Counted from the stretch's first letter, positions 44,636 through 57,130 are shown. The stretch: DNA of 64,000 nt from a gamma proteobacterium HIMB55 (GCA_000227505.4 AGIF02000001.1:1-64000); one strand, 5' to 3'. The notes: generated by a model from the letters alone, not told the origin. Numbers and translations are program-made.

Positions 44636-45247
44636 GTGTTTCCAACTTTTCAAGAATCCATAGACCGCTTAACGCACGTAGCCGCGCCACCAGCGCCGTT
44701 GCCCTCGAAGCGTGCGGCCGTTGTTATTGGTATACGCGATGGATCAGCGGGCCCCGAAATATTGATGATTCAGCGTGCGGTTCGAGAAGGTGATCCTTGG
44801 TCTGGTCATATGGGATTTCCTGGGGGGCGAAAAGATGACACTGACGTCTCTGACCAAGCTTGCGCAAGACGAGAAACGCTCGAGGAGATAGGTCTTGATC
44901 TCGAGGATCATGCACGTTTTGTCTGTCAATTATCCGATGTGAATACGGGTTGGCGGGCGGATCGACCGGAGATGCTGGTCGCACCCTTTGTCTTCGAAGT
45001 GATGTCGCTACCGGAGTTGACGCTGAATCATGAAGTGGCGGCAACGGTGTGGATACCTCTGCACTTCTTGCTAGATGACGATAATCGAGGCCGCCACCAA
45101 TGGGATTGGCGAGGCGAGGTCCTGGAGTCAGATGCGTTTACCTACAACGGGCATCTGATTTGGGGGCTATCGCTCATGATGATCGATGAATTACTCGAGA
45201 TCGTGGGTAGTCGAAAGAGTGACTCAGCCAAAGTAGAGCGCGCCTAG
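44636..45247 (+). CDS. NUDIX hydrolase, NudL/CoA diphosphatase type
   Basis: A 203-residue NUDIX enzyme. The box reads G-H-M-G-F-P-G-G-R-K-D-D-T-D-V-S-D followed by R-R-E-T-L-E-E-I-G-L. This has the D-D-T-D variant and one-residue-longer spacing seen in NudL/coenzyme A diphosphatases (UPF0035), rather than the plain NUDIX spacing. The preceding L-M-I-Q-R-A-V-R-E-G-D-P-W-S-G-H-M matches that group. It probably hydrolyses CoA or related diphosphates with Mg2+. It is a single gene between divergent and convergent minus-strand runs. Confidence 0.9.
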   Translation: MFPTFQESIDRLTHVAAPPAPLPSKRAAVVIGIRDGSAGPEILMIQRAVREGDPWSGHMGFPGGRKDDTDVSDQACARRETLEEIGLDLEDHARFVCQLSDVNTGWRADRPEMLVAPFVFEVMSLPELTLNHEVAATVWIPLHFLLDDDNRGRHQWDWRGEVLESDAFTYNGHLIWGLSLMMIDELLEIVGSRKSDSAKVERA

Positions 45248-45311
45248 TCTCTCTGTTCTCTGGAAGTACATTGTTTCAAATACAGTGATTAGCCGATAAA
45301 GCCACTGGGGC

Positions 45312-48275
<2,964 letters not shown>

Positions 48276-48346
48276 TGACCATCTTCCCCCGACTTAGTGT
48301 CGTTTTCTTATATTGGTTTTGGTTACTTATTTTTCAACTCAGCTTG

Positions 48347-48766
48347 TCAACCGGGCCTGATATAGACCAGCAGCACGATGGCGAATAGAAAAAGTACCGG
48401 TACTTCATTGAAAAAACGATAAAAAACGTGGCTCTTGCTGTTATCGCCACCATTAATCCGCTTCACATAACGTCCGCATTGGACGTGGTAGATCAGCAAG
48501 CAGACAACGCCTGCGAGCTTCAATTGCATCCAAAGGCTGCTCAGGTAGTAGTCAAGTGCAAAACTGAGCCGCCACAGGCCCAAGACCACTGCGAGCATCA
48601 TGAGAGGCGTCACAAATTTATAGAGCTTTCGCGCCATCACGGCGAGCGTCGTCTTTGTAGTGTCGTCCTCTGCCTGCGCGTAGTAGACAAAAATTCGTGG
48701 GAGGTAAAAAAGTCCCGCGAACCAGGTCACTACAAACACCACATGCAGCCCTTGAATCCAAAGCAT
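48347..48766 (-). CDS. hemJ: HemJ-type protoporphyrinogen oxidase (UPF0093 family)
   Basis: A 139-residue membrane protein with four hydrophobic helices. It begins L-W-I-Q-G-L-H-V-V-F-V-V-T-W-F-A-G-L-F-Y-L-P-R-I-F-V-Y, the signature with conserved His and Arg of HemJ. It also holds R-K-L-Y-K-F-V-T-P-L and a late R-F-F-N-E-V-P-V-L. HemJ oxidises protoporphyrinogen IX and binds heme b. It precedes hemL by 71 bases on the same strand, which strengthens the HemJ call over the more general CopD-type membrane protein. It is divergent from argC across 72 bases. Confidence 0.88.
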   Translation of the reverse strand: MLWIQGLHVVFVVTWFAGLFYLPRIFVYYAQAEDDTTKTTLAVMARKLYKFVTPLMMLAVVLGLWRLSFALDYYLSSLWMQLKLAGVVCLLIYHVQCGRYVKRINGGDNSKSHVFYRFFNEVPVLFLFAIVLLVYIRPG

Positions 48767-48838
48767 TGGTAACTCCGTGCTGGTTTCGAATCGAACAGCA
48801 AGTAAACTACGCGCACAATATCAGATCTTAGGCCTGAA

Positions 48839-49867
48839 ATGATTAAAGTTGGCATTGTAGGAGCAACGGGCTACGCCGGCGTCGAACTCATTCGATTACT
48901 GCTGGCGCATCCAGAGGTTGAAATCACGCGTTTGACGTCTCGCGCTGAGGCAGGTGTGCGCGTGGATCGCCTCTTCCCTAATCTCCGTGGCGCTATCGAC
49001 TCGGCATTCGAGGACCCTGCTGACTCGGATTTCGACGACTGCGATGTCGTGTTTTTTGCAACACCTCATGCCGTGGCGATGAATACGGTTCCCGCACTTA
49101 TCGAAAAGGGCAAAAAGGTCATTGACCTGTCAGCGGACTTTCGGCTCGAAAATATTCAGCAGTGGGAATCTTGGTACGGTGTTGAACACGTTGCCCCTGA
49201 CCTCGTTAAGCAAGCGGTTTACGGTTTGCCGGAGTTGAATCGTGAGGCTCTGCGCTCCGCCCAGTTGGTAGCCTGTCCCGGCTGCTATCCAACGGCCGTA
49301 CAACTTGGCTTCATGCCACTTCTGCAATCGGGCGTTATCGATCAATCAAGTTTGATCGCTTCGTGTGCATCGGGAACCAGTGGCGCCGGGCGTAGCGCTA
49401 AGATCAACTTGCTACTCACTGAGGCGACTGAGTCGATGAAGTCCTATGGGGTTTCGGGCCACCGCCACTTGCCCGAGATGGAGCAGGGTCTCTCTCGAAT
49501 GGCTGGCTCTGAGGTCAAGTTGACGTTTGTTCCTCATTTGGCACCCATGGTGCGCGGTATTCACGCAACGCTTTTTGCGAAGTTGACCAATACGTCAGCG
49601 GATTTGCGCGGTATTTTCCAGGACTGTTACTGCGATGAGCCGTTTGTAGTGCTTACCGATGGTGACTACGAGCCGGAGACGCGACACGTCGCCGGAACAA
49701 ATCGCTGTGAGATCGATGTGACGCGACCAGAGGGCGACACTGTGGTGGTTACCGTAGCGATTGATAATTTGGTGAAAGGTGCTTCGGGTCAGGCTATTCA
49801 AGCGATGAACCTGATGCATGGCTTCGACGAGACATTGGGACTCGAAAGCCCCGCGGTAATTCCCTAA
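48839..49867 (+). CDS. argC: N-acetyl-gamma-glutamyl-phosphate reductase
   Basis: A 342-residue NADPH enzyme of arginine synthesis. The Rossmann start I-K-V-G-I-V-G-A-T-G-Y-A-G-V-E-L and the catalytic Cys in V-A-C-P-G-C-Y-P-T-A are clear. S-G-T-S-G-A-G-R-S-A and G-H-R-H-L-P-E-M with its catalytic His are also present. It opens a plus-strand run (argC, coiled-coil protein, bactofilin, erpA) known from pseudomonads. Confidence 0.98.
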   Translation: MIKVGIVGATGYAGVELIRLLLAHPEVEITRLTSRAEAGVRVDRLFPNLRGAIDSAFEDPADSDFDDCDVVFFATPHAVAMNTVPALIEKGKKVIDLSADFRLENIQQWESWYGVEHVAPDLVKQAVYGLPELNREALRSAQLVACPGCYPTAVQLGFMPLLQSGVIDQSSLIASCASGTSGAGRSAKINLLLTEATESMKSYGVSGHRHLPEMEQGLSRMAGSEVKLTFVPHLAPMVRGIHATLFAKLTNTSADLRGIFQDCYCDEPFVVLTDGDYEPETRHVAGTNRCEIDVTRPEGDTVVVTVAIDNLVKGASGQAIQAMNLMHGFDETLGLESPAVIP

Positions 49868-49871
49868 AAGT

Positions 49872-50546
49872 ATGTCTCAGGCCGACATCAAAACCGTTGT
49901 TAAGCGAGTTAATTTAGTTCGACAGCGCCAGCTCCGAATTGCCGTCTTCTCGTTGGTCGTGATCGCGACGGGTGTTGTCTATTACCTCGGCTACCAAAAT
50001 GGTTTTGATGATCGCGTGCCGCTGGTACTCGACGAGGCGGGTCTCAAGGCGCGCATTTCGAAATTGGAGACGCGTCTGTCGGTAGAGTCTGAAACCTTGA
50101 GTCGGTTACGCGAAGAGCTGGCTAACAAAGAGAATAAAGTCGGCGATTTAGAAAGAGAGTTAGTCTTCTATCGGGACATTATGTCCTCTTCTGAGGATGT
50201 CAGTTCGGTGAAGGTGAGGGAGCCGGATTTCAGCTGGCGACCCGAGTCGCGCGAGCTAGAGTACCGAGCGGTGGTGCAGCGCCTCGCGCCGGGAACGCAG
50301 TCCTATCAGGGACAAATGAAAGTGGAGCTCATCAATTTAGAAGGTCGGGCTTTGGATGCTGCCTATTTATCAACCCCTACTCACACGATTGGATTTAAAT
50401 ATTTTCAGCGGATATCTGGCATCATAACGGTGCCAGAGGGTTTCGCGGCTTCCGAAGTCCGCTTCAGCGTAAAACTATCGAAGCCGCGCAAGCGAAGCTA
50501 TGAACAAAGATTCGCATGGCAGGAGACGCCAGCGGATAGTGAATGA
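49872..50546 (+). CDS. Membrane-anchored coiled-coil protein (DUF6776-like)
   Basis: A 224-residue protein with one transmembrane helix at about 22-40 (R-I-A-V-F-S-L-V-V-I-A-T-G-V-V-Y-Y-L-G). A leucine/glutamate-rich coiled coil follows at about 58-100 (I-S-K-L-E-T-R-L-S-V-E-S-E-T-L-S-R-L-R-E-E-L). A C-terminal beta-rich domain of about 105 residues ends the protein. It starts four bases after argC. I recognise it only as the conserved hypothetical found at this spot in gammaproteobacteria. The neighbour bactofilin may point to envelope or cytoskeletal scaffolding, but this is inference. Confidence 0.82.
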   Translation: MSQADIKTVVKRVNLVRQRQLRIAVFSLVVIATGVVYYLGYQNGFDDRVPLVLDEAGLKARISKLETRLSVESETLSRLREELANKENKVGDLERELVFYRDIMSSSEDVSSVKVREPDFSWRPESRELEYRAVVQRLAPGTQSYQGQMKVELINLEGRALDAAYLSTPTHTIGFKYFQRISGIITVPEGFAASEVRFSVKLSKPRKRSYEQRFAWQETPADSE

Positions 50547-50727
50547 TTGCGAGTGCCTGGCTGCAAGTACGTAGGCGGCGTTTAAAAGTGCGACCGTAAG
50601 TGGGTTAAAAGCTTGAAAAAGCGAAAGAAAGGGCGCATGTATACCCCATCGAGGCGGATCTGCTTGGTGCGTAGCGGTTTTAGACAGTGATCGAAAGCAA
50701 AAAAGAGTGGAATGAGGGGATAGGAAA

Positions 50728-51153
50728 ATGAGAAATAAGCAATCGCAAATGCCTAGTGCTACAAGTGGTAATACAACACTCATTTCAGCGGGAACGACTG
50801 TGACGGGCGATATAAGTTTCTCAGGTAACCTCGATGTTGAGGGGAAAGTCATCGGCTCAATCAGTGCCGAGCCCGGTGCGTCTGCGCTGCTACGTGTTGT
50901 AGCGGGTGGCTCTGTTGAGGGTGAGATTCGCGTGCCCTCGGCGTCAATCAGCGGTTCCGTTAAAGGTAATATCTACAGCGCGGAGAACCTCGAGCTTACG
51001 AAAGGCGCTGTGGTTGCTGGCGATGTTTTCTACAATCTCATTGAAATGTCGATGGGTAGTAAAATCGACGGAAACCTTAAGCATTCAACCGCGTCAGCCA
51101 AAGTCGAGCCAATCAGCTCGGTAACGCCGCCGACGTCGGTTGATAAAGCCTAG
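50728..51153 (+). CDS. Bactofilin (polymer-forming cytoskeletal protein)
   Basis: A 141-residue protein dominated by the bactofilin beta-helix: [26 protein letters not shown] and further G-x-I/V-x-G turns up to about residue 115. Flexible Asn/Gln/Ser-rich N- and Pro/Ser-rich C-terminal tails flank it. Bactofilins polymerise without nucleotide into membrane-associated filaments that localise cell-wall or polar proteins. The 181-base gap upstream holds nothing I can assign. It precedes erpA by 13 bases. Confidence 0.93.
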   Translation: MRNKQSQMPSATSGNTTLISAGTTVTGDISFSGNLDVEGKVIGSISAEPGASALLRVVAGGSVEGEIRVPSASISGSVKGNIYSAENLELTKGAVVAGDVFYNLIEMSMGSKIDGNLKHSTASAKVEPISSVTPPTSVDKA

Positions 51154-51166
51154 GCTTGGAGCATTT

Positions 51167-51520
51167 ATGTCGGTCGTTGCAGGATTTGACCCCACTGAAA
51201 TTCGTCTCTCTGACAATGCAGTCAACAAGCTGCAGGTGTTAATCGCAGAAGAGGAAAACCCGTCGCTGCGTTTCCGGGTTTACATCACCGGTGGTGGCTG
51301 TTCGGGGTTTCAGTACGGCTTCACATTCGATGACAACACCGCTGAGGACGATTGGGTCATCGAGCGAGAGGGCGTAGCAGCATTGATCGATGCGATGAGC
51401 TACCAGTACCTCATGGGCTCTGAGATTGACTACGTCGAGGGTCTCGAGGGTTCCAAGTTTGTCGTTAACAATCCCAACGCGACCACCACCTGTGGCTGTG
51501 GCGCGTCTTTTTCAATCTAG
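51167..51520 (+). CDS. erpA: Iron-sulfur cluster insertion protein ErpA
   Basis: A 117-residue A-type carrier. The ATG at 51167 has a GGAG at a good distance and gives [16 protein letters not shown]. The three cluster cysteines are in [10 protein letters not shown] and T-T-C-G-C-G-A-S-F. ErpA hands [Fe-S] clusters to apo-enzymes such as IspG/IspH. Synteny with argC upstream and anmK downstream matches Pseudomonas, which favours ErpA over IscA. Confidence 0.96.
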   Translation: MSVVAGFDPTEIRLSDNAVNKLQVLIAEEENPSLRFRVYITGGGCSGFQYGFTFDDNTAEDDWVIEREGVAALIDAMSYQYLMGSEIDYVEGLEGSKFVVNNPNATTTCGCGASFSI

Positions 51521-51534
51521 ACCCTAAATCTACT

Positions 51535-51550
51535 GGCGCAATCTTGCGCC
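51535..51550. terminator. Hairpin between convergent erpA and anmK
   Basis: GGCGCAA-TC-TTGCGCC is a perfect stem of six to seven pairs 15 bases after the erpA stop. On the plus strand it is followed by TCAATAAAAA, not a T-run, so it is at most a weak terminator or a 3'-end stabiliser. The rest of the 216-base gap to anmK shows nothing recognisable. Confidence 0.4.
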
Positions 51551-51736
51551 TCAATAAAAACCGTTAGTCGAGACCCCTCATCACGATTTCAAATCGATCT
51601 TGGTTAGGATCTCAGTGCGGTCGGATCGACCTCAGGCCGCCATTCAGAGTGGGTAATTAGCCGCTTGTTCGTCATCGAGTCCGAGATTCCTATCTGGTTG
51701 GTAGCTCACTCGTTTCGAGCGCGATAAACGCGGGAT

Positions 51737-52831
51737 TCAAGCAGGAAAAATAACGCCTAGCACACGATCGCCACGCGCACCGGTGACGTTGGGTTCGTTT
51801 CCCGGCTGTCCTGCGAGACATTGCCTGGCAAGCCAAGCAAAGGCCGTTGCCTCCATGTAGTCAGGGTGAACGCCTAGCCTGTCTGTCGGCTCGACAGATA
51901 CATTCCCCAGCAAAGTTTGCAGACGCTCCATCAGAAGGGTGTTGTGTCTGCCGCCACCAAAGGTAAAAACGGAGGTGCATCCATTGACGTTAATCCCCTC
52001 GCTGGCAGTAGTTGCCGTTAGTTCAAGCAGCGTGCGTTGCACATCTTCAGGCGCAATATCAGCCGTCAAGAACTGGTCTAGCCATGCCAAATTGAAATAA
52101 TCCTGGCCAGTGCTCTTGGGTGCCGACTTCTTGAAGTAGGCGTCTTCTTGCATAGCGGCGAGTAGCCGCGCATTCAGCGAACCTTCGCGCGCCCAGGCCC
52201 CGTCACGGTCGAAGTTGGCGCCTTTGTGTCTATGAATCCACGCGTCCATCAAGGTATTGCCGGGGCCTGTGTCAAAGCCTGAGACTCTGCCTTTGTCGAC
52301 GCAGCTGATGTTCGCGATGCCACCAATATTGAGAAAGATTGCTGTCTCAGCATTCGACACTAAGGTCTTGTGAAAGGCGGGAATAAGGGGCGCTGCTTGA
52401 CCACCTGCGGCCATATCGCGGCGTCGAAAATCACCCACTACCCGTATACCGCTTAGCTCCGCCAGGCGATGGTTATCACCAACTTGGAGGGTGAAGGCGG
52501 TTTTGTTGTTTGGAAAGTGAAGAAGTGTTTGACCGTGATTGCCAACTGCAGTGATATCAGTTGCCTCGTACTCAGTCTGGGCCAGGAGCTCAGATACCGC
52601 AGCGGCATATAAGTCAGCGAGTTCGACATCGAGCTCACAAACATCAAAGACATCGCGAGACGCCCGAGTCTGAAGCGCGACAATGCGTCTTCTTAAACCC
52701 TCGGGCATAGGGAGTGAGTGGCTCGCTATGGTGTTAACGCCACTCGTGTCGTCAAAGCTCACTAGCGTTGCATCAACCGCGTCGGCACTCGTACCGGACA
52801 TGAGGCCAATGAATAGATCAGCGCCGCTCAC
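51737..52831 (-). CDS. anmK: Anhydro-N-acetylmuramic acid kinase
   Basis: A 364-residue kinase that opens and phosphorylates anhydroMurNAc freed during peptidoglycan turnover to MurNAc-6-phosphate. Signatures are I-G-L-M-S-G-T-S-A-D-A-V-D-A-T-L, G-N-H-G-Q-T-L-L-H-F-P, N-I-G-G-I-A-N-I-S and F-D-T-G-P-G-N-T-L-M-D. It works with NagZ (55759-56775) and, in bacteria with the AmgK-MurU path, supplies that branch after dephosphorylation. It lies 30 or more bases after the M23 peptidase gene on the same strand. Confidence 0.97.
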   Translation of the reverse strand: MSGADLFIGLMSGTSADAVDATLVSFDDTSGVNTIASHSLPMPEGLRRRIVALQTRASRDVFDVCELDVELADLYAAAVSELLAQTEYEATDITAVGNHGQTLLHFPNNKTAFTLQVGDNHRLAELSGIRVVGDFRRRDMAAGGQAAPLIPAFHKTLVSNAETAIFLNIGGIANISCVDKGRVSGFDTGPGNTLMDAWIHRHKGANFDRDGAWAREGSLNARLLAAMQEDAYFKKSAPKSTGQDYFNLAWLDQFLTADIAPEDVQRTLLELTATTASEGINVNGCTSVFTFGGGRHNTLLMERLQTLLGNVSVEPTDRLGVHPDYMEATAFAWLARQCLAGQPGNEPNVTGARGDRVLGVIFPA

Positions 52832-52861
52832 TCGTCACCTGCATTGGTTTCGCACTCTGGC

Positions 52862-54286
52862 TCATTCAGCACCTGTTTCAGTGCCTGTCTCAGCACCGCT
52901 GACTTTAAGTGCCGCGAGCTGCTGAACGGGTTGCGTAATGGGCCTTTGGAACGCGGCCAGTTCGGTCTCAGGAAGCGACCGCGCTTTCGGTAGTATTTTG
53001 TGTACAGTGCGCGGGTTTCGGTGAACACCATTTACTAAAAATTCGTAATGTAGGTGTGGTCCAGTCGCGGCGCCCGTTGAACCGACGGTTCCGATAACTT
53101 GGCCTTGCTTTACCCGACTGCCTCTGGCGACTCGCTTCTTGTTTAAGTGCAAGTAATGAGTTTTGTAGGCTTCGCCGTGTTGAATGAATATGTAGTTACC
53201 ATTGGCGCGGCTGTACCCCGCTTCGACAACGCGACCGTCGCCTGCAGCGTAAACCGGTGTGCCGCGCGGTGCGGCATAGTCAGTCCCGCGGTGAGGGCGT
53301 TTTGTTTTGTAGATTGGGTGCAGCCGATTTGGGTTAAAGCTCGAGCTGACGCGTGTAAAGTCTAATGGCGCTTTGAGAAACGCCTTGCGCATACTCACAC
53401 CCTCTGAATCGTAATAGCCTACGTCACCATAGCTGTCGGTGAAGCGAAACGCCTCGACGAGTCGACCGTTATTATTGAATGACGCGGCGAGAATATTGCC
53501 GTCAGAATATTTCTCATCATCCAAGAAATTTTCTTCGAACAAAATCATGATCTCGTCACCTCGACGTGGGTCTAGCGCAAAGTCGATGACGCCACCCAAG
53601 ATAGCTGCGAGCTCCATAATGATGCCGTCGGAGAGGCCCGCTCGCTCACCTGCTAGGAATAGCGAGCTTGAGATGGTGAGAGCTACGGACCGCTGACGAA
53701 CCTCGGTTTCTCGGGTGATAACTTCTGAAGAGAACTGGCCGTCTTGACGCGTGTAAACAGTTTGTTTCAGCGGCGACTCGATGTGGCGCACTGCAAGTAA
53801 TTGCTCGTCCTCGTCTGCAGCAAAACCAATGAGCTGCCCCGGAAAGATTTTCCGAAGTGCCTTACCGGTTTTACTGGTTGTTACGTCGAACACATCTCGG
53901 TCTGAGAAACCCGCGCGGTTAAAAATCAGGCTGAGGTTGTCGCCTTTTCTGACGGTAACGTCGACCCATTCTAGGGGTGCTTCGCGCGGAACCAGTGTCT
54001 GCCCCTCGCTCATTGCCTCCCAGGCAACCTGTGTCGTTGCCAAAACGAGTGGATCGGGCTGCGACGCCTCCACGATCTGATCATCGGTGGTGTCGTCACC
54101 GAGGAAAAGCTGTCCGAGTAACACCAAGACGAGTAGACTCGCCCCACCCCATAGCATGCGGCTTTTGTCTTCTGACACGGTGCTGCGTTTGGTGTTGTCT
54201 GTGGATAGGCGGGTGGCGCCTCGGGGTTTTGGTTGCAACGCTTTTTCCTCGGCCCAGTCAGAGGGCGGTGTACTGTGGTGCATCAT
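52862..54286 (-). CDS. M23 family metalloendopeptidase, MepM-like
   Basis: A membrane-anchored cell-wall endopeptidase of about 474 residues. I prefer the ATG at 54286 to an upstream TTG. One transmembrane helix (L-L-V-L-V-L-L-G-Q-L-F) follows a basic cytosolic tail. A LysM/OapA-like segment with V-R-K-G-D-N-L-S-L-I-F-N-R-A-G (about 110-124) comes next. The LytM domain has zinc ligands in H-R-G-T-D-Y-A-A-P and H-L-H-Y-E. It should cut D-Ala-mDap crosslinks to let the sacculus grow. After the domain comes an acidic, Thr/Glu-rich tail. It is divergent from tyrS and upstream of anmK, as in Pseudomonas. Confidence 0.94.
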   Translation of the reverse strand: MMHHSTPPSDWAEEKALQPKPRGATRLSTDNTKRSTVSEDKSRMLWGGASLLVLVLLGQLFLGDDTTDDQIVEASQPDPLVLATTQVAWEAMSEGQTLVPREAPLEWVDVTVRKGDNLSLIFNRAGFSDRDVFDVTTSKTGKALRKIFPGQLIGFAADEDEQLLAVRHIESPLKQTVYTRQDGQFSSEVITRETEVRQRSVALTISSSLFLAGERAGLSDGIIMELAAILGGVIDFALDPRRGDEIMILFEENFLDDEKYSDGNILAASFNNNGRLVEAFRFTDSYGDVGYYDSEGVSMRKAFLKAPLDFTRVSSSFNPNRLHPIYKTKRPHRGTDYAAPRGTPVYAAGDGRVVEAGYSRANGNYIFIQHGEAYKTHYLHLNKKRVARGSRVKQGQVIGTVGSTGAATGPHLHYEFLVNGVHRNPRTVHKILPKARSLPETELAAFQRPITQPVQQLAALKVSGAETGTETGAE

Positions 54287-54445
54287 AACCGACAATGACA
54301 GCTTCCAGAATCACTGGCATGAACAACGTTGGAGCGTCCAGAAAAGTGGATGAAGCGCGCATATCAATAGCAGCCCGGGGCTGAGTGGCAGCGGGCAGTG
54401 TAGTAATATGCAGCGCAGGGTAAGCGTTAACGATAAGGGAATGTA

Positions 54446-55732
54446 ATGGGCCTCTTTGACGACCTAAAAGCACGGGGTTTGGTTTTTCAAACTACCAATG
54501 ACGAGCACTTTGAAGCGTGGTTGAGTGAGCAGCCTCGGACCCTTTATTGCGGCTTCGATCCCACAGCGGATAGCTTGCACATTGGCTCGTTAGTGCCATT
54601 GCTGACGCTGCGTCGTTTTCAACTGGCAGGCCACACGCCCATCGCACTCGTTGGCGGTGCTACCGGGTTGATTGGAGATCCTAGTTTCAAGGCACAAGAG
54701 CGCTCTCTGAACACCCCCGATGTCGTTGCTGGCTGGGTTGAGCGGCTCCGGTCGCAGATGTCTCAGTTCTTGAGTTTTGATGGCGCCGCCGCCGCGGTCA
54801 TGGCAAACAACCTTGATTGGACGGCAGAAGTTGATGTCCTTACGTTCTTACGAGACGTTGGTAAGCACTTCTCGATCAATAACATGATTGCCAAGGAGTC
54901 AGTAAAGCAGCGAATCGAGCGCGAGGGTTCGGGTATCAGCTTTACTGAATTCACTTACATGATTTTGCAGTCCTTCGATTTTGCAGAACTCAACAAGCGG
55001 TATAGCTGCGAGTTACAGATTGGTGGCTCAGATCAATGGGGCAATATCACGGGCGGCATCGATCTCACGAGACGAATAAATGGTGCTTCCGTGCAAGGTC
55101 TAACCATGCCCTTGGTCACCAAAGCTGACGGTACCAAGTTTGGTAAGACTGAGTCGGGCACCATTTGGTTGGATGCCAGCAAAACGTCGCCCTATGCGTT
55201 CTATCAATTTTGGCTTAGTACTGCTGATGCCGATGTTTATAAATTCCTCAAATATTTTACCTTCCTCTCGGTAGCGGACATCGACGCAATCGAGCGGGAG
55301 GACGCCGCGCGAGAGGGGCGACCAGAAGCACAGAGCATTCTTGCCAGGGAGGTAACAAAGCTCGTTCATGGCGATGCCGGGCTGGAAGCGGCGGAGCGCA
55401 TCACACAAGCTATGTTTAGCGGTGACGCGACGTCGCTGTCTGAGTCTGACTTAGCGCAGCTAAGCTTGGATGGACTCCCCAGTAGCGAAATAAGCCGAGA
55501 AGCCTTGCCCGAGACGTTAACTCAGCTGCTAACGGATGCCGGAATGGCTAACTCTGGTAAGCAGGTAAAAGATGCTCTGGGTCGCGCAGCTGTCACAATT
55601 AACGGGCGCGCCATTTCGTTTGAAGATAATGGCAACCCGGCTGGCTGCTTTGCCGCTGATGCTGCCCTGCACGGGCGCTTTTATATAACGCGCCTCGGTA
55701 AGAAGAAGGTCCATCTTTTTATTGTCGACTAG
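54446..55732 (+). CDS. tyrS: Tyrosyl-tRNA synthetase
   Basis: A 428-residue class I synthetase. It shows [16 protein letters not shown] (HIGH variant), [12 protein letters not shown], and the K-F-G-K-T motif replacing KMSKS. A C-terminal S4 RNA-binding domain at about 360-428 completes it. An AAGGGA before the ATG supports the start. No T-box leader is visible in the 150-base upstream region. It is followed 26 bases later by nagZ. Confidence 0.98.
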   Translation: MGLFDDLKARGLVFQTTNDEHFEAWLSEQPRTLYCGFDPTADSLHIGSLVPLLTLRRFQLAGHTPIALVGGATGLIGDPSFKAQERSLNTPDVVAGWVERLRSQMSQFLSFDGAAAAVMANNLDWTAEVDVLTFLRDVGKHFSINNMIAKESVKQRIEREGSGISFTEFTYMILQSFDFAELNKRYSCELQIGGSDQWGNITGGIDLTRRINGASVQGLTMPLVTKADGTKFGKTESGTIWLDASKTSPYAFYQFWLSTADADVYKFLKYFTFLSVADIDAIEREDAAREGRPEAQSILAREVTKLVHGDAGLEAAERITQAMFSGDATSLSESDLAQLSLDGLPSSEISREALPETLTQLLTDAGMANSGKQVKDALGRAAVTINGRAISFEDNGNPAGCFAADAALHGRFYITRLGKKKVHLFIVD

Positions 55733-55758
55733 CGGCATCATAGGTCTGAGGAGAAGGC

Positions 55759-56775
55759 ATGACACCGGCTATTTTTGGTCTTGAGGGTCTCGCTATTGGC
55801 TCCTCTGAGCGTGATTTCTTCCGCGATTCAGCACCAATGGGCTACATCTTGTTCGGGCGCAATGTTGATAGTCGCGATCAGCTGCGCCGGTTGACCGATG
55901 ACCTGCGCGAAATTCACGGCAATTCAGCTTTGCCTATTTTGATTGATCAAGAGGGCGGGCGTGTAGCAAGAATGCAGTCCCCCGAGTGGTTGAGCTACCC
56001 GCCTGCTGCTGTTTTTGAGTCGGTGTTTGAACAAAGTCCAGAGGCTGCAATCCGAGCTTGTCGCGCAAATTTCGAAGCACTGGCGCTCGACCTCGCTGAA
56101 GTCGGTATTACCGTGACTTGTGCGCCTGTGCTCGATGTGCCGGTTGACGGTGCGCACGACGTAATTGGTAATCGCGCCTTCTCGCGCGATCCTGAGTGCG
56201 TTTCGGCACTCGGTCGTGCATGCCTAGAGGGTCTTTTGGCCGCCGGAGTTGATGGTGTTATCAAACACATTCCTGGCCATGGGCGTGCAGCGGCGGATTC
56301 TCATCTGGCACTGCCCCAGGTGAGTGCGTCGCTTACAGAATTGAATAACGATTTAATCCCATTCAAGGCGTTGGCCGACGCATCTATGGCGATGACCGCT
56401 CACGTTATTTACGAGTGCTGGGACAGCGAGCGATGCGCCACACTTTCCCCGAAAGTGATACAGGACGTCATTCGAACCGAAGTGGGTTTCGACGGATTGT
56501 TGATGAGCGACGATCTCGATATGAAGGCGCTATCAGGTGACATCGGCGATCTGGCCCGCGAGGCGCAAGCGGCGGGTTGTGATGTGGTCCTGAATTGCTG
56601 GGCTAAGATGGACGATATGGTGGCGATTGCTGAAAAAATGTCTGCACCGAGTTCTAAGACACTTGAACGCACCCAGCGGGTGATCCGTGGACTCACAAAC
56701 ACATACCCGTCTGAAACATTAAAGGCGCGCCAGCAAGCACTACTGGCGAAGAGAGATGTATTGTTAGCTCTTTAA
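55759..56775 (+). CDS. nagZ: Beta-N-acetylhexosaminidase NagZ
   Basis: A 338-residue cytosolic family 3 glycosidase that removes GlcNAc from anhydro-muropeptides. It has D-Q-E-G-G-R-V-A-R near residue 55, V-I-K-H-I-P-G-H-G-R-A-A-A-D-S-H-L with the loop His/Asp general acid pair, and the nucleophile Asp in L-L-M-S-D-D-L-D-M-K. Its product feeds AnmK and the AmgK-MurU branch encoded elsewhere in this window. In other bacteria it also sets ampC induction; no ampR/ampC is present here. Confidence 0.97.
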   Translation: MTPAIFGLEGLAIGSSERDFFRDSAPMGYILFGRNVDSRDQLRRLTDDLREIHGNSALPILIDQEGGRVARMQSPEWLSYPPAAVFESVFEQSPEAAIRACRANFEALALDLAEVGITVTCAPVLDVPVDGAHDVIGNRAFSRDPECVSALGRACLEGLLAAGVDGVIKHIPGHGRAAADSHLALPQVSASLTELNNDLIPFKALADASMAMTAHVIYECWDSERCATLSPKVIQDVIRTEVGFDGLLMSDDLDMKALSGDIGDLAREAQAAGCDVVLNCWAKMDDMVAIAEKMSAPSSKTLERTQRVIRGLTNTYPSETLKARQQALLAKRDVLLAL

Positions 56776-56800
56776 ATATGGGTATTGAGGGAATAACAAA

Positions 56801-57130
56801 ATGACACCTTCTTCCAACGTTAATCACGAACTTGCCCTCTTAAAACGAATTGGAGTGGTGGGGCTTCTGTTGATGTTGGCGGGTTGCCAAATTGTCGATG
56901 GATTTCGTGGATCGCAAAGCACAGTACCCATCGAGGTGGTCGAGGTGGTCGAGGTGTCATCAAAGACCAAGCTGTGTGAAGAGCCCCGACCTAAGATTTG
57001 TACGATGCGCTACGAGCCGGTCTGCGCCGTCATGGCAACAGGTCGCATTACCACGTACCCTTCAGCCTGTAACGCCTGCGCTGATATTGCTGTCAGCGGC
57101 TGGCGCCCTGACCCATGTGAGGATTTGTAA
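56801..57130 (+). CDS. Lipoprotein with a Kazal-type domain
   Basis: A 109-residue lipoprotein: the lipobox L-A-G-C puts the lipidated Cys at 29. A short Val/Glu-rich linker with a repeated V-E-V-V unit follows. The C-terminal domain has six cysteines in the Kazal order, including Y-E-P-V-C-A, T-Y-P-S-A-C-N-A-C and W-R-P-D-P-C. The spacing before the conserved Tyr is about four residues longer than in classic Kazal inhibitors. Its TAA overlaps the next gene start as TAATG, coupling it to a symporter. It may inhibit serine proteases at the surface or be structural; which one is unknown. Confidence 0.82.
   Translation: MTPSSNVNHELALLKRIGVVGLLLMLAGCQIVDGFRGSQSTVPIEVVEVVEVSSKTKLCEEPRPKICTMRYEPVCAVMATGRITTYPSACNACADIAVSGWRPDPCEDL

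Noticed and set aside
51535-51550. Strong rho-independent terminator for erpA
   Set aside because: The stem is good, but an A-rich rather than T-rich stretch follows on the plus strand and no T-run follows on the minus strand.
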